Assembly (NCBI GenBank): GCA_947624455.1
Contig: CANQKL010000001.1
Coordinates: 1-45,276 of the forward strand
From: an uncultured Clostridia bacterium
GTDB lineage: Bacteria; Bacillota; Clostridia; UMGS1883
Direction: 5' to 3'
DNA length: 45,276 nt
In this document: in pieces, positions 15,954 to 23,001 of the stretch
How positions within the stretch are numbered: position 1 is the stretch's first letter
How the letters are laid out: each line of letters starts with the position of its first letter
Translations under genes and position numbers: made by a program
Notes under the pieces: generated by a model
Database searches by the model: none
What the model was told of the DNA's origin: nothing
Seen by the model: the letters and a program-made list of their open reading frames with translations, nothing else

Positions 15954-17153
15954 ATGACCTTACAGGAAATCATGGATGTAGACGAAAAATATTACATGAA
16001 CACCTTCGGCAAGAGGCTGCCCGTGGCCTTTGACCACGGAAAGGGGATGTACCTCTACACCGAGGCCACCGAGGAGTGTCCCCAGGGCGAAGCCTATATG
16101 GATATGTTCGCCGGTATCGCCGTAACGGCCCTGGGCCACTGTCACGAGGGCTTTACCAAGGCCGTTCAGGAGCAGGTGGGCAAGCTCGTCCACACCTCCA
16201 GCCTGTATTACATAAAGAATCAGGCTTTGCTGGCGAAAAAGATCTGCGACTGCTCCGTGGCCGACCGGGTGTTTTTCTGCAACAGCGGGGCCGAGGCCAA
16301 CGAGGGAGCCATGAAGCTGGCCAAGATATACTTCTACAAGCGGGGCGAGGAAAGGTTCGAGATCATCACCCTCAACAATTCCTTCCACGGCCGGACTCTG
16401 GCCACCGTGGCCGCCACCGGTCAGCCCAAGTATCAAAAGCCCTACAAGCCCCTTGTCCCCGGCATAAAGCACGTTGACATCAACGACTTTGAGGGGCTGG
16501 AGGCCGCCGTCACCGACAAGACCTGCGCCATTATGCTGGAGGCGGTCCAGGGGGAGAGCGGCGTCCACCTTTGCACCGACGAGTACCTGCTCAAGGTGCG
16601 CAGGCTCTGCGATGAAAAGGGCATCCTGCTCATCTTTGACGAGGTTCAAACCGGCATGGGCCGCACCGGCGAGATGTTCGCCTACCAGACCACCCCTGTG
16701 GAGCCGGATATATTTACCCTGGCCAAGGCTTTGGGCGGCGGGGTTCCCATTGGCGCCCTGTGCGCCAAGGAGTTCGTGGCCAGCGCCTTCGAGCCGGGAG
16801 ATCACGGCGGCACCTTCGGCGGCAATCCTTTGGCTACCGCCGCTGGAATGGCCGTGTTCGAGGCCTTTGAAAAGGAAAATATTTTGGACAACGTTCGGAA
16901 AATGGGCGACTATTTTGAGGAGAGGGTAAAGGCCCTGAACTCCCCCGACATTCTGGAAATACGCCGCAAGGGCCTGATGATAGGGCTGCAAATGCCCCAG
17001 GGCCGGGCGGCTCAGGTGCAGAAGCGGCTCTTTGAGGACAAGGTTCTGGTGGGCTGCGTGGGCGGCCACACATTGCGGATACTTCCGCCCCTCGTCATTT
17101 CAAAAATGGATATAGACATTTTTGTGGAAAAGCTTTGGGAGGCAATGGCATGA
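15954..17153 (+). CDS. argD: Acetylornithine aminotransferase
   Basis: PLP-dependent class III aminotransferase converting N-acetylglutamate semialdehyde to N-acetylornithine in arginine synthesis. It has 399 residues, with ATG 15954 after GAGAGGTGG. Landmarks are the phosphate-binding region FCNSGAEANEGAMKLAK, NSFHGRTLATVAATGQ, LIFDEVQTGMGRTG with the PLP-ring Asp, and the Schiff-base Lys at residue 258 in LAKALGGGVPIGA. The family also includes ornithine and GABA aminotransferases. Its overlap with argF (ATGA) and the length favour the arginine biosynthesis assignment. The other arginine genes (argC, argJ, argB) are not in this window. Confidence 0.93.
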   Translation: MTLQEIMDVDEKYYMNTFGKRLPVAFDHGKGMYLYTEATEECPQGEAYMDMFAGIAVTALGHCHEGFTKAVQEQVGKLVHTSSLYYIKNQALLAKKICDCSVADRVFFCNSGAEANEGAMKLAKIYFYKRGEERFEIITLNNSFHGRTLATVAATGQPKYQKPYKPLVPGIKHVDINDFEGLEAAVTDKTCAIMLEAVQGESGVHLCTDEYLLKVRRLCDEKGILLIFDEVQTGMGRTGEMFAYQTTPVEPDIFTLAKALGGGVPIGALCAKEFVASAFEPGDHGGTFGGNPLATAAGMAVFEAFEKENILDNVRKMGDYFEERVKALNSPDILEIRRKGLMIGLQMPQGRAAQVQKRLFEDKVLVGCVGGHTLRILPPLVISKMDIDIFVEKLWEAMA

Positions 17154-18076
17154 ATCAAAAGCACTTACTTACGCTCCACGACTGGAGCTCCGACGATATT
17201 TTAGAAACTCTCGCCCTGGCGGATAAGCTCAAGAGGGAGCTTAAGGCCGGAACGGCGCGCCCGATTTTGTCGGGCAAGACCCTGGCGATGATCTTTACAA
17301 AGTCCTCCACCCGCACCCGCGTCTCCTTTGAGACGGGGATATATCAGTTGGGCGGGCAGGGGATATTCCTGTCCTCCGCCGACATACAGCTTGGCCGGGG
17401 GGAGACTATCTACGACACCGCCAACGTTCTGGGCCGGTATGTGGACGGCATTATGATACGCACCTTCAAGCAGTCGGACGTTGAGGATCTGGCCCGTTAC
17501 AGCGGCATACCCGTCATCAACGGCCTTACGGATCTGGTACACCCCTGTCAGGTGCTGGCCGATCTCCAGACCGTGGCTGAAAAGAAGGGGAAGCTGGAGG
17601 GCCTTAAGCTGGCCTATGTGGGCGATGGCAACAATATGGCCCACTCCTACCTTTACGGCTGCGTCAAGGTGGGCATGGACGTGGCCATAGCCACTCCCGC
17701 AGGCTACGGCTGCAACGGCGAGGTGGTCGAAAACGCCAAAAACGACGCCCGTGCCACCGGCGTGACCGTAACTGTTACCAACGACCCTGTGGAGGCGGTG
17801 ACCGGAGCCGACGTTGTCTGCACCGACACCTGGTGCTCCATGGGTCAGGAGGCGGAAAAGGCCCGCCGCATAAAGGACTTCGAGGGCTATCAGGTGGACG
17901 GCAAGCTCTTTGCCAAGGCCAGGGAGGACGCGATTTTCCTCCACTGTCTGCCGGCGTACCGGGGCTTCGAGGTGACCGAGGAGGTCATAGACGGCCCACG
18001 CAGCGTCATATTCGACGAGGCCGAGAACCGTCTCCACGCCCAAAAGGCCGTGATGGCGCTGCTGATGGGAAATTAG
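17150..18076 (+). CDS. argF: Ornithine carbamoyltransferase
   Basis: Makes citrulline from ornithine and carbamoyl phosphate in the cytoplasm. ATG 17150 overlaps the argD stop by four bases, with GGGAGG at 17137-17142; 308 residues. The carbamoyl-phosphate loop STRTR is at 53-57, HPCQ at 131-134, and the ornithine-side motif HCLP at 265-268 (HCLPAYRGFEV). Biosynthetic rather than catabolic use (arcB) is inferred from the coupling to argD. A 94-bp repeat begins on the base right after its TAG stop. Confidence 0.97.
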   Translation: MNQKHLLTLHDWSSDDILETLALADKLKRELKAGTARPILSGKTLAMIFTKSSTRTRVSFETGIYQLGGQGIFLSSADIQLGRGETIYDTANVLGRYVDGIMIRTFKQSDVEDLARYSGIPVINGLTDLVHPCQVLADLQTVAEKKGKLEGLKLAYVGDGNNMAHSYLYGCVKVGMDVAIATPAGYGCNGEVVENAKNDARATGVTVTVTNDPVEAVTGADVVCTDTWCSMGQEAEKARRIKDFEGYQVDGKLFAKAREDAIFLHCLPAYRGFEVTEEVIDGPRSVIFDEAENRLHAQKAVMALLMGN

Positions 18077-18170
18077 GCCGCGCAAAAGTACGCAAAATAA
18101 AAGTTGTTGCGACAAACAACGCCGAAGGCGTTTACGAAGTTTTGGAAATATGATAAATTGTGTTGTTGCG
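18077..18170. repeat. Interspersed repeat family C, copy 1
   Basis: About 94 bp that recur at 40193-40287 with only a handful of differences. It starts GCCGCGCAAAAGTAC and ends TTGTGTTGTTGCG, and contains the hairpin AACGCC-GAA-GGCGTT. The word GTTGTTGCGACAA occurs twice, at 18103-18115 and 18162-18174, framing the central 46 bases. It has no coding capacity. It looks like a miniature non-autonomous element inserted directly behind argF. Confidence 0.8.
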
Positions 18171-18200
18171 ACAATAGCCGAGCCACGGGAGGAACGAACC

Positions 18201-18677
18201 ATGAACGGAGTGTTTCAGATACGCATGGCCACGGAGGCCGACGCCGAGGCCATCTATTCCATAACCCGGGAGGCCTTCCGCAAATACTGCGAAATGGCCG
18301 GACTGAGCGACATCGAGGCCCTTCGCGAGACTGTGGAGGACGTTCGCCGGGACATCGCGGAAAAGACGGTGATCGTGGCTTACCTTGACAATACGGTGGT
18401 GGGGAGCCTGCGAATGACCTTTGACTCCGCCGCCCTGACCGCCTATATCAGCCGCTTCGGGGTCAGCCGTCAGTACCGGAACAACGGCATCGGCAAGGCC
18501 CTGTCCAACGTGGCCGACATGATAGCTCGGGGGCGGGGGATGCGTCAGGCCCGGCTCCACACCGCCGCCAAGCTGGCGGAGATAGTGCGCTTCTATTACT
18601 CCCGGGGCTTTTATATTGAGTCCGTGTCCAAAGATAGGGGCTATCTCAGGGCCGAAATGGTAAAGGACTATACATAA
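18201..18677 (+). CDS. GNAT-family N-acetyltransferase
   Basis: 158 residues from ATG 18201, preceded by GGGAGG. The acetyl-CoA-binding motif A is visible as ISRFGVSRQYRNNGIGKALSNVAD (RxxGxG core), with the typical ending YYSRGFYIESVSKDRGYLRAEM. It should transfer an acetyl group to an amine, but the substrate cannot be deduced. The next gene begins inside its stop codon (TAATG), so the two are translationally coupled. N-acetylglutamate synthase activity near arg genes would be speculative; nothing in the sequence points to it. Confidence 0.88.
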   Translation: MNGVFQIRMATEADAEAIYSITREAFRKYCEMAGLSDIEALRETVEDVRRDIAEKTVIVAYLDNTVVGSLRMTFDSAALTAYISRFGVSRQYRNNGIGKALSNVADMIARGRGMRQARLHTAAKLAEIVRFYYSRGFYIESVSKDRGYLRAEMVKDYT

Positions 18678-19087
18678 TGAGATATTTATCTGTGAATTTT
18701 CGCTCCGCGAATATAATAATGAAGAAACTGCTTTTGCTCGTTTCCTGTCTGACGCTCCTCGCCGCCTGCGGACAGGAGCTTTCCGCCGAGGACGTGGCGG
18801 GCGCGTGGGAAAACGGGTCGGCCCAGGTTTACCTGGGCGAGGACGGGAGCTATGAGATAAAGTACGCCGACCCCAAGGCCGGAGAGCTGGCCTCGGAAAG
18901 CGGGAAGTTCCAGCTTGACGGGGGAAAGATACTGCTGCAAAGGCGGGATAGGTACAGGCTGAACGACCTGGGGGAGACGGAATTTCGCCGCCTTATGGAG
19001 ACTGAGGACCGCAAGCTGGATGTCAGTCTGGACGGGGACGCCCTTACCCTGGACGGGGAGGAATACCAACGCCGTCCGGAAGGGTGA
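18677..19087 (+). CDS. Small putative lipoprotein
   Basis: Hypothetical secreted lipoprotein. The lipobox is LAAC in MKKLLLLVSCLTLLAACGQ, after which a mature domain of about 100 residues alternates short beta-type segments (AQVYLGEDGSYEIKYADP, GKFQLDGGKILLQRR, LDVSLDGDALTLDGEEY), suggesting a small beta-barrel or lipocalin-like fold. Two starts are possible. ATG 18677 overlaps the upstream stop and has AAAGGA 9 bases ahead. ATG 18719 gives a textbook signal peptide but has no ribosome-binding site. The first gives 136 residues, the second 122. I do not recognise the family. Confidence 0.72.
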   Translation: MRYLSVNFRSANIIMKKLLLLVSCLTLLAACGQELSAEDVAGAWENGSAQVYLGEDGSYEIKYADPKAGELASESGKFQLDGGKILLQRRDRYRLNDLGETEFRRLMETEDRKLDVSLDGDALTLDGEEYQRRPEG

Positions 19088-19109
19088 AATATTTGTTCGT
19101 TTGTAAGAT

Positions 19110-19132
19110 GGCCCAAAGATTCTATTTGGGCC
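19110..19132. other. Hairpin between lipoprotein gene and pyrE
   Basis: GGCCCAAA at 19110-19117 and TTTGGGCC at 19125-19132 form a perfect 8-bp stem with a 7-base loop, with no T tract behind it. It could stabilise an mRNA end or be a pyrE leader element. No PyrR-type site was recognised. Confidence 0.45.
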
Positions 19133-19185
19133 GCCGGTATCGGCAATAGCTGACCTTTGGTCAAAAAAACAGAAAGGATGATACT

Positions 19186-19815
19186 ATGGAAAAGAAGATC
19201 GCAAAGGCGTTGCTGTCCATCGGGGCGGTATTTCTGCGGCCGGAGCAGCCCTTCACCTGGGCCAGCGGCATTAAAAGTCCCATTTACTGCGACAACCGCC
19301 TGACCCTGACCGCTCCCGAGGTGCGCACACAGGTGGAGGAAGGGCTTGCGGAGGTTATTCGGGCCAACTATCCCGACGTGGAGGTACTGATGGGAACCAG
19401 CACCGCCGGTATCGCCCACGCCGCCATCACAGCCCATCTCATGGGTCTGCCCATGGGCTATGTCCGCAGCGGGGCCAAGGATCACGGCCGGGCCAATCAG
19501 ATAGAGGGCAAGCTGGAGCCAGGGCGGAAGGTAGTCGTGGTGGAAGATCTTATTTCCACCGGCGGCAGCGTGTTAGAGGTGGTAAAGGCCCTTCGTGAGG
19601 CGGGGGCGCAGGTGCTGGGCATCGCCAGCATATTCACCTATGGCATGAAGAAGGGGCTTGAGCGGCTGGCCGAGGCCCAGGTAAAGAACGTCAGCCTTTC
19701 CAATATTGACGCGGTAGTTCAGGTCGCCGCGGAGGACGGCTATATCAAGGCCGAGGACGGGGCGAAGATATTGAAGTTCCGGGATAATCCCAGCGACGAG
19801 AGCTGGATAAAGTAG
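19186..19815 (+). CDS. pyrE: Orotate phosphoribosyltransferase
   Basis: Converts orotate and PRPP to OMP in pyrimidine synthesis. It has 209 residues, with ATG 19186 after AGAAAGGATG. The PRPP-binding motif VVVVEDLISTGGS lies near 116-128, and the N-terminal FTWASGIKSPIYCDNR is the family's orotate-binding region. GAKDHGRANQIEG is the flexible catalytic loop. No other pyr genes are nearby, so this copy is separate from a pyr operon. A bidirectional terminator follows at 20011. Confidence 0.95.
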   Translation: MEKKIAKALLSIGAVFLRPEQPFTWASGIKSPIYCDNRLTLTAPEVRTQVEEGLAEVIRANYPDVEVLMGTSTAGIAHAAITAHLMGLPMGYVRSGAKDHGRANQIEGKLEPGRKVVVVEDLISTGGSVLEVVKALREAGAQVLGIASIFTYGMKKGLERLAEAQVKNVSLSNIDAVVQVAAEDGYIKAEDGAKILKFRDNPSDESWIK

Positions 19816-19863
19816 GGATCGCGGGGAATATGGTTCCCTGCCATTTACCGTAAATGGAATATT

Positions 19864-19888
19864 GCGGGCGGCCAATGGCCGCCCCTAC
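19864..19888 (-). repeat. 25-bp hairpin repeat family B, copy 1
   Basis: On the minus strand it begins GTAGGGGCGGCC, has an ATT loop, and returns GGCCG then CCCGC. It is paired in inverted orientation with copy 2, 52 bp downstream. Flanking words ACGGAATC and ACATTTACGTTCC are shared with copy 5. Confidence 0.8.
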
Positions 19889-19940
19889 GGAATCAAGGCC
19901 ATATTTGCGGCCAATTAGCACATTTACGTTCCATTCCCCC

Positions 19941-19965
19941 GTAGGGGCGCGCATTGCGCGTCCGC
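19941..19965 (+). repeat. 25-bp hairpin repeat family B, copy 2
   Basis: Begins GTAGGGGCGCGC, ATT loop, then GCGCG and TCCGC. The arm sequence differs from copy 1 but pairing is kept. The arm is identical to copy 5 at 40328-40352. Confidence 0.8.
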
Positions 19966-20010
19966 ATACACAAATTTACGGTACGGTCATGCGGGTTTGG
20001 TTTACCGGCA

Positions 20011-20045
20011 CACGAAAAAAGCGCCCTCGGGGCGCTTTTTTCGTG
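20011..20045. terminator. Bidirectional terminator between pyrE and the toxin-antitoxin genes
   Basis: CACGAAAAAAGCGCC at 20011-20025 pairs perfectly (15 bp) with its complement at 20031-20045 around a 5-base loop. It has an A6 tract on one side and a T6 tract on the other, so it can stop pyrE (+) and the convergent antitoxin (-). Confidence 0.9.
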
Positions 20046-20055
20046 TTAAACAGTT

Positions 20056-20247
20056 TCAATCCCAGTCTATATCGTCCATCGAAACAGTTCCAAACTCAGC
20101 GATGCTTTCGTTTGCGCGGGTTATCGCTTTGACCTCGTCGGGCAGCGGTTCATCTTCGGGAATAAATCTTATCAACAGTTGGAAAATGATATTTATGTCC
20201 TTCTCATCTATAATATCAATCATTTCTTTTAGGGCTTCTCTGCTCAT
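20056..20247 (-). CDS. Antitoxin of a RelE/ParE-type module
   Basis: 63-residue acidic protein encoded directly after the toxin on the minus strand. Its start ATG at 20247 follows a perfect AAGGAGGT that overlaps the toxin stop codon. It begins with an amphipathic helix (MSREALKEMIDIIDEKDINIIFQLLIRF). A proline/acid stretch PEDEPLPDEV follows, and the tail FGTVSMDDIDWD probably wraps the toxin. This pattern is common in small clostridial antitoxins. No clear DNA-binding fold is visible in so short a chain, so autoregulation would need the N-terminal helix or the complex. Identification rests on size, charge and pairing. Confidence 0.75.
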   Translation of the reverse strand: MSREALKEMIDIIDEKDINIIFQLLIRFIPEDEPLPDEVKAITRANESIAEFGTVSMDDIDWD

Positions 20248-20259
20248 AACATTACCTCC

Positions 20260-20499
20260 TTATAAGCGTTTATATGCTTCCCCTCTGGGCAGCACGTCTT
20301 TAACTGTGATAACGTCGTTTTCTATTGAAAACAACACCCGGTAATCCCCGACGCGAAGCCTATAATCCCTTTTAAAACCGGTCAACCTCTTTATATCCCC
20401 CGCTGGCAGCTCATAAATGGCGTCCTTAATTCGCCGCTTCGCGATCCGGTCAAGCGCTTCTATGTGCTTCTTAGCGTCTTTGCTCAAACGTATTTCCAC
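20260..20499 (-). CDS. RelE/ParE-family toxin
   Basis: 79 residues from GTG 20499 (site AAAGGGGA upstream). It has the basic RelE fold pattern: two N-terminal helices (KDAKKHIEALDRIAKRRIKDAIYELPAGDIKRL) followed by beta strands DYRLRVGDYRVLFSIENDVITVKDVLPRGEAYKRL. GFKRDYRLRVGDYRVLF is the core RelE/ParE signature. Such toxins cleave mRNA at the ribosome or inhibit gyrase; sequence alone does not decide between them. The toxin precedes the antitoxin, the reverse of classic relBE but like higBA. Confidence 0.85.
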   Translation of the reverse strand: MEIRLSKDAKKHIEALDRIAKRRIKDAIYELPAGDIKRLTGFKRDYRLRVGDYRVLFSIENDVITVKDVLPRGEAYKRL

Positions 20500-20522
20500 T
20501 TGGATACATCCCCTTTAATTTT

Positions 20523-20550
20523 ATTATACCACTTTCCGCCGGTTTGTCAA
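20523..20550 (-). promoter_or_regulatory. Promoter of the toxin-antitoxin operon
   Basis: On the minus strand: TTGACA (20550-20545), 16-base spacer, TATAAT (20528-20523) with the TGG extension. Predicted start is about 20 bases before the toxin GTG. No palindromic operator was recognised. Confidence 0.75.
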
Positions 20551-20608
20551 TAGGGAAATCCCGCCCCGAAAAAGGCCGTCCCGTCTTGCCCGACCCTCAA
20601 ATTCGCTC

Positions 20609-20649
20609 AAAACCGCACAAAAACGTTGCCACTTTTTTGTGCGGTTTTT
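20609..20649. terminator. Strong terminator upstream of the S10 operon
   Basis: ACCGCACAAAAA (20612-20623) pairs with TTTTTGTGCGGT (20634-20645), with A and T tracts on both sides. No gene ends into it on either strand, so it may insulate the divergent toxin-antitoxin and ribosomal transcripts or be a relic of a lost gene. Confidence 0.8.
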
Positions 20650-20688
20650 ACAAAATTTTAAAAAGTAAAAAAAATTTTACAAAACCGC

Positions 20689-20717
20689 TTGCAAAATTTT
20701 GGCGGCTGAGGTATAAT
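20689..20717 (+). promoter_or_regulatory. Promoter of the S10-spc-alpha ribosomal array
   Basis: TTGCAA at 20689-20694, 17-base spacer, TATAAT at 20712-20717. Predicted start is about 20724, giving a leader near 290 nt before rpsJ. It is the only convincing promoter between the terminator at 20609 and rpsJ. Confidence 0.8.
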
Positions 20718-20723
20718 GTTAAA

Positions 20724-21015
20724 GCTGTGACATGACATACTATGAAGCGGGAGGTTGCCGGCAAAAGGCCGGGTTTTTCCGTGGAGAATGTCCGGCTCAC
20801 GAAGCCGGGCGGCAGTCACTGTACAACATGATAAAGCTTTGCGTGCATCGATTCTTCGATGGTGGGACCCCTTGTTCCCGCGCCCATCTTCATGTAGTAC
20901 CCGGAGCTCAGCGTCCGGGTTTTAGTATGGCTAAGGGTGAAACGCCCGGAGCTATGTACAGGCGTCGCATGAGTCACAAATAACTTATTCTATTATTTTA
21001 TTAGGAGGCACATGT
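20724..21015 (+). promoter_or_regulatory. Structured 5' leader of the S10 operon
   Basis: About 290 nt without a convincing gene. It holds several GC stems: CCGGC/GCCGG at 20758-20772, followed by GTTTTT; CCGGCT/AGCCGG at 20792-20808; CATCGA/TCGATG with a TTCT loop at 20846-20861; and ACCCGGA/TCCGGGT at 20899-20920, running into TTTT. Two of the four look like weak attenuators. In E. coli, ribosomal protein L4 (encoded here by the third gene) binds the S10 leader and controls both termination and translation. A comparable role here is inference; I did not recognise a known leader family. It ends with TAGGAGG before rpsJ. Confidence 0.6.
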
Positions 21016-21342
21016 ATGGCAGCAAAGCAAAAAATGAGAATCAGGATCAAGGGTTACGACCACGTTCTTCTCGACCAGTCCGCGGAAAAAATCGTGGAAA
21101 CAGCCAAGAGAACAGGCTCCACAGTCTCCGGTCCCATCCCCCTGCCCACTGAAAAGGAAATCGTTACCATCCTCCGCGCCGTCCACAAGGACAAGGACAG
21201 CCGCGAACAGTTCGAGCAGAGAACCCACAAGAGATTGATCGACATTCTCAACCCCACTCCCAAGACCATGGAGGCTCTCGGCAAGCTGGACGTTCCCGCT
21301 GGCGTGAGCATCGACGTCAAGCTCATCGACAAGAGCAAGTGA
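21016..21342 (+). CDS. rpsJ: Ribosomal protein uS10
   Basis: Small-subunit protein that also serves as the NusE transcription antitermination partner. It has 108 residues, with the core MRIRIKGYDHVLLDQSAEKIVETAKRTG and THKRLIDILNPTPKTMEAL. TAGGAGG lies at 21002-21008 and the ATG at 21016; a second ATG at 21012 is out of frame. It is the first gene of the array. The str genes (rpsL, rpsG, fusA, tuf), often just upstream in Firmicutes, are not here. Confidence 0.98.
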   Translation: MAAKQKMRIRIKGYDHVLLDQSAEKIVETAKRTGSTVSGPIPLPTEKEIVTILRAVHKDKDSREQFEQRTHKRLIDILNPTPKTMEALGKLDVPAGVSIDVKLIDKSK

Positions 21343-21408
21343 GTTTTGGACCGTTAAGGTAATGTTGGCCCTAAGGTCAACCAATAACCGTATAAGGAGG
21401 ATAATTTT

Positions 21409-22041
21409 ATGCAGAAGGCAATCATCGGCAAGAAAATCGGTATGACCCAGATTTTTGACGCCACAGGCAAGGTAATTCCCGTTACTGTTATCGAGGCGGG
21501 CCCCTGCCCCGTAGTCCAGAAAAAGACCAGCGAGGTCGACGGATACGAGGCCGTTCAGGTGGGCTTCGGCGATAAAAAGGAAAAGCGCTCCAACAAGGCT
21601 GAGCTGGGCCACTTCAACAAGGCCGGCGTCAGCGTGCGCAAGGTGCTTAAAGAGCTGCGTCTGGCCGACGTGAGCGGCCTCAACGTGGGCGACGAGATCA
21701 AGTGCGACGTTTTCGCCGAGGGCGACAGAGTAGACGTCAGCGGCACCAGCAAGGGTAAGGGCTACGCCGGCGTTATCAAGCGCTTCGGCACTCACCGCCT
21801 TAAGGAAACCCACGGTACCGGCCCCGTACACCGCCATCCCGGCTCTATGGGCGCCTGCTCCACTCCCTCCAGAGTTATGAAGGGCAAGAAGCTCCCCGGC
21901 CACATGGGCGCCGAAAAGGTCACCGTCCAGAACCTGGACGTGGTTCGGGTGGATACCGAGCGCAACCTCATCCTTGTGAGAGGCGCCGTTCCCGGCCCCA
22001 AGGGCGGCATCGTCACAATCAAGAATACAGTGAAGGCTTAA
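21409..22041 (+). CDS. rplC: Ribosomal protein uL3
   Basis: Large-subunit protein that helps organise the peptidyl-transferase region. It has 210 residues, starting QKAIIGKKIGMTQIFD, with the long loop region GTHRLKETHGTGPVHRHPGS near the centre reaching into the catalytic site. It lies 66 bases after rpsJ, a larger gap than most in the array, with AAGGAGGATAATTTT before the ATG. Confidence 0.98.
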   Translation: MQKAIIGKKIGMTQIFDATGKVIPVTVIEAGPCPVVQKKTSEVDGYEAVQVGFGDKKEKRSNKAELGHFNKAGVSVRKVLKELRLADVSGLNVGDEIKCDVFAEGDRVDVSGTSKGKGYAGVIKRFGTHRLKETHGTGPVHRHPGSMGACSTPSRVMKGKKLPGHMGAEKVTVQNLDVVRVDTERNLILVRGAVPGPKGGIVTIKNTVKA

Positions 22042-22067
22042 GTGCCTAACGGAAAGGAGATGCTAAT

Positions 22068-22691
22068 ATGCCTACAGCAGTATTATATAATGTGCATGGC
22101 AGCAAGGTGGGCCAGATCGAGCTGAGCGACAAGCTTTTTGGCGCCGAGGTCAACATGAGCGTCCTTCACGACAGCGTTGTGAACTACCTTGCCAACCAGA
22201 GACAGGGTACCCAGAGTACCAAGACCCGCACGGAGGTCAAGGGCGGCGGCAAAAAGCCTTACCGCCAGAAGGGTACCGGCCGGGCCCGCCAGGGCTCCAC
22301 GAGAGCTCCCCAGTGGACAAAGGGCGGCGTGGCTTTAGGCCCCAAGCCCAGAGATTATTCCTATAACCTCAATAAAAAGGTAAAGAAACTGGCCATGATC
22401 AGCGCTCTCAGCAGCAAGGCTGAGGAAAACAGCATTTACGTTGTGGAGGGCCTTTACTTGGACGAGGCTAAGACAAAGACCATAGCCGCTATGCTCAAAG
22501 AAATGGGCGTCAGCGATAAGACCCTTATCGTTACGGCCGAAATGGAAAAGAACGTGTATCTTTCCGCCAGAAACATCGAGGGCGTGGACGCCTCTTATGT
22601 GGGAATGTTGAACGTTTATTCCGTGCTGGCTCACGATAAGCTGGTTCTCGCTAAGGAAGCCCTTCCCAGACTTGAGGAGGTATATGCGTAA
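22068..22691 (+). CDS. rplD: Ribosomal protein uL4
   Basis: Large-subunit protein whose extended loop lines the exit tunnel; in E. coli it also represses its own S10 operon. It has 207 residues. The loop TKTRTEVKGGGKKPYRQKGTGRARQGSTRAPQW is fully present and typical; it is where macrolide resistance changes arise. Its stop overlaps the rplW start (TAATG). It is the natural candidate ligand for the structured leader at 20724-21015. Confidence 0.98.
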   Translation: MPTAVLYNVHGSKVGQIELSDKLFGAEVNMSVLHDSVVNYLANQRQGTQSTKTRTEVKGGGKKPYRQKGTGRARQGSTRAPQWTKGGVALGPKPRDYSYNLNKKVKKLAMISALSSKAEENSIYVVEGLYLDEAKTKTIAAMLKEMGVSDKTLIVTAEMEKNVYLSARNIEGVDASYVGMLNVYSVLAHDKLVLAKEALPRLEEVYA

Positions 22692-22981
22692 TGAATTCCT
22701 ACGAAATCGTTAAAAGACCTATAATCACCGAACATTCCATGGACCAGATGGCCGACCGCAAGTACACCTTCGAGGTGGCTAAGGAGGCCAACAAGGTCGA
22801 GATAAAGAAGGCCGTTGAGGAGATCTTCGGCGTTCAGGTCGAAAAGGTCACCACTATGCGGATGCTGGGCAAGGTGAAGCGCATGGGCGCTAACTCCGGC
22901 AAAAGACCCGACTGGAAAAAGGCCGTTGTCAAGCTCACCGAGGGCAGCAAGACCATCGAGTTCTTTGACGGCTTAATGTAA
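22691..22981 (+). CDS. rplW: Ribosomal protein uL23
   Basis: Large-subunit protein at the tunnel exit that docks trigger factor and signal recognition particle. It has 96 residues: SYEIVKRPIITEHSMDQM, then YTFEVAKEANKVEIKKAVEEIFGVQVEKV, then the basic loop KVKRMGANSGKRPDWKKAVV. Translationally coupled to rplD by a one-base overlap. Confidence 0.98.
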   Translation: MNSYEIVKRPIITEHSMDQMADRKYTFEVAKEANKVEIKKAVEEIFGVQVEKVTTMRMLGKVKRMGANSGKRPDWKKAVVKLTEGSKTIEFFDGLM

Positions 22982-23001
22982 TCAGATAGGAGTGAATCAA
23001 A

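Noticed and set aside
19854..20132. Plus-strand open frame between pyrE and the toxin-antitoxin genes
   Set aside because: It is made of family B repeats and the bidirectional terminator, then runs antisense into the antitoxin gene.
20732..20983. 83-codon open frame in the S10 leader
   Set aside because: No ribosome-binding site for its ATG, Cys/His/Gly-rich nonsense-like composition, and it coincides with stable RNA stems of the leader.
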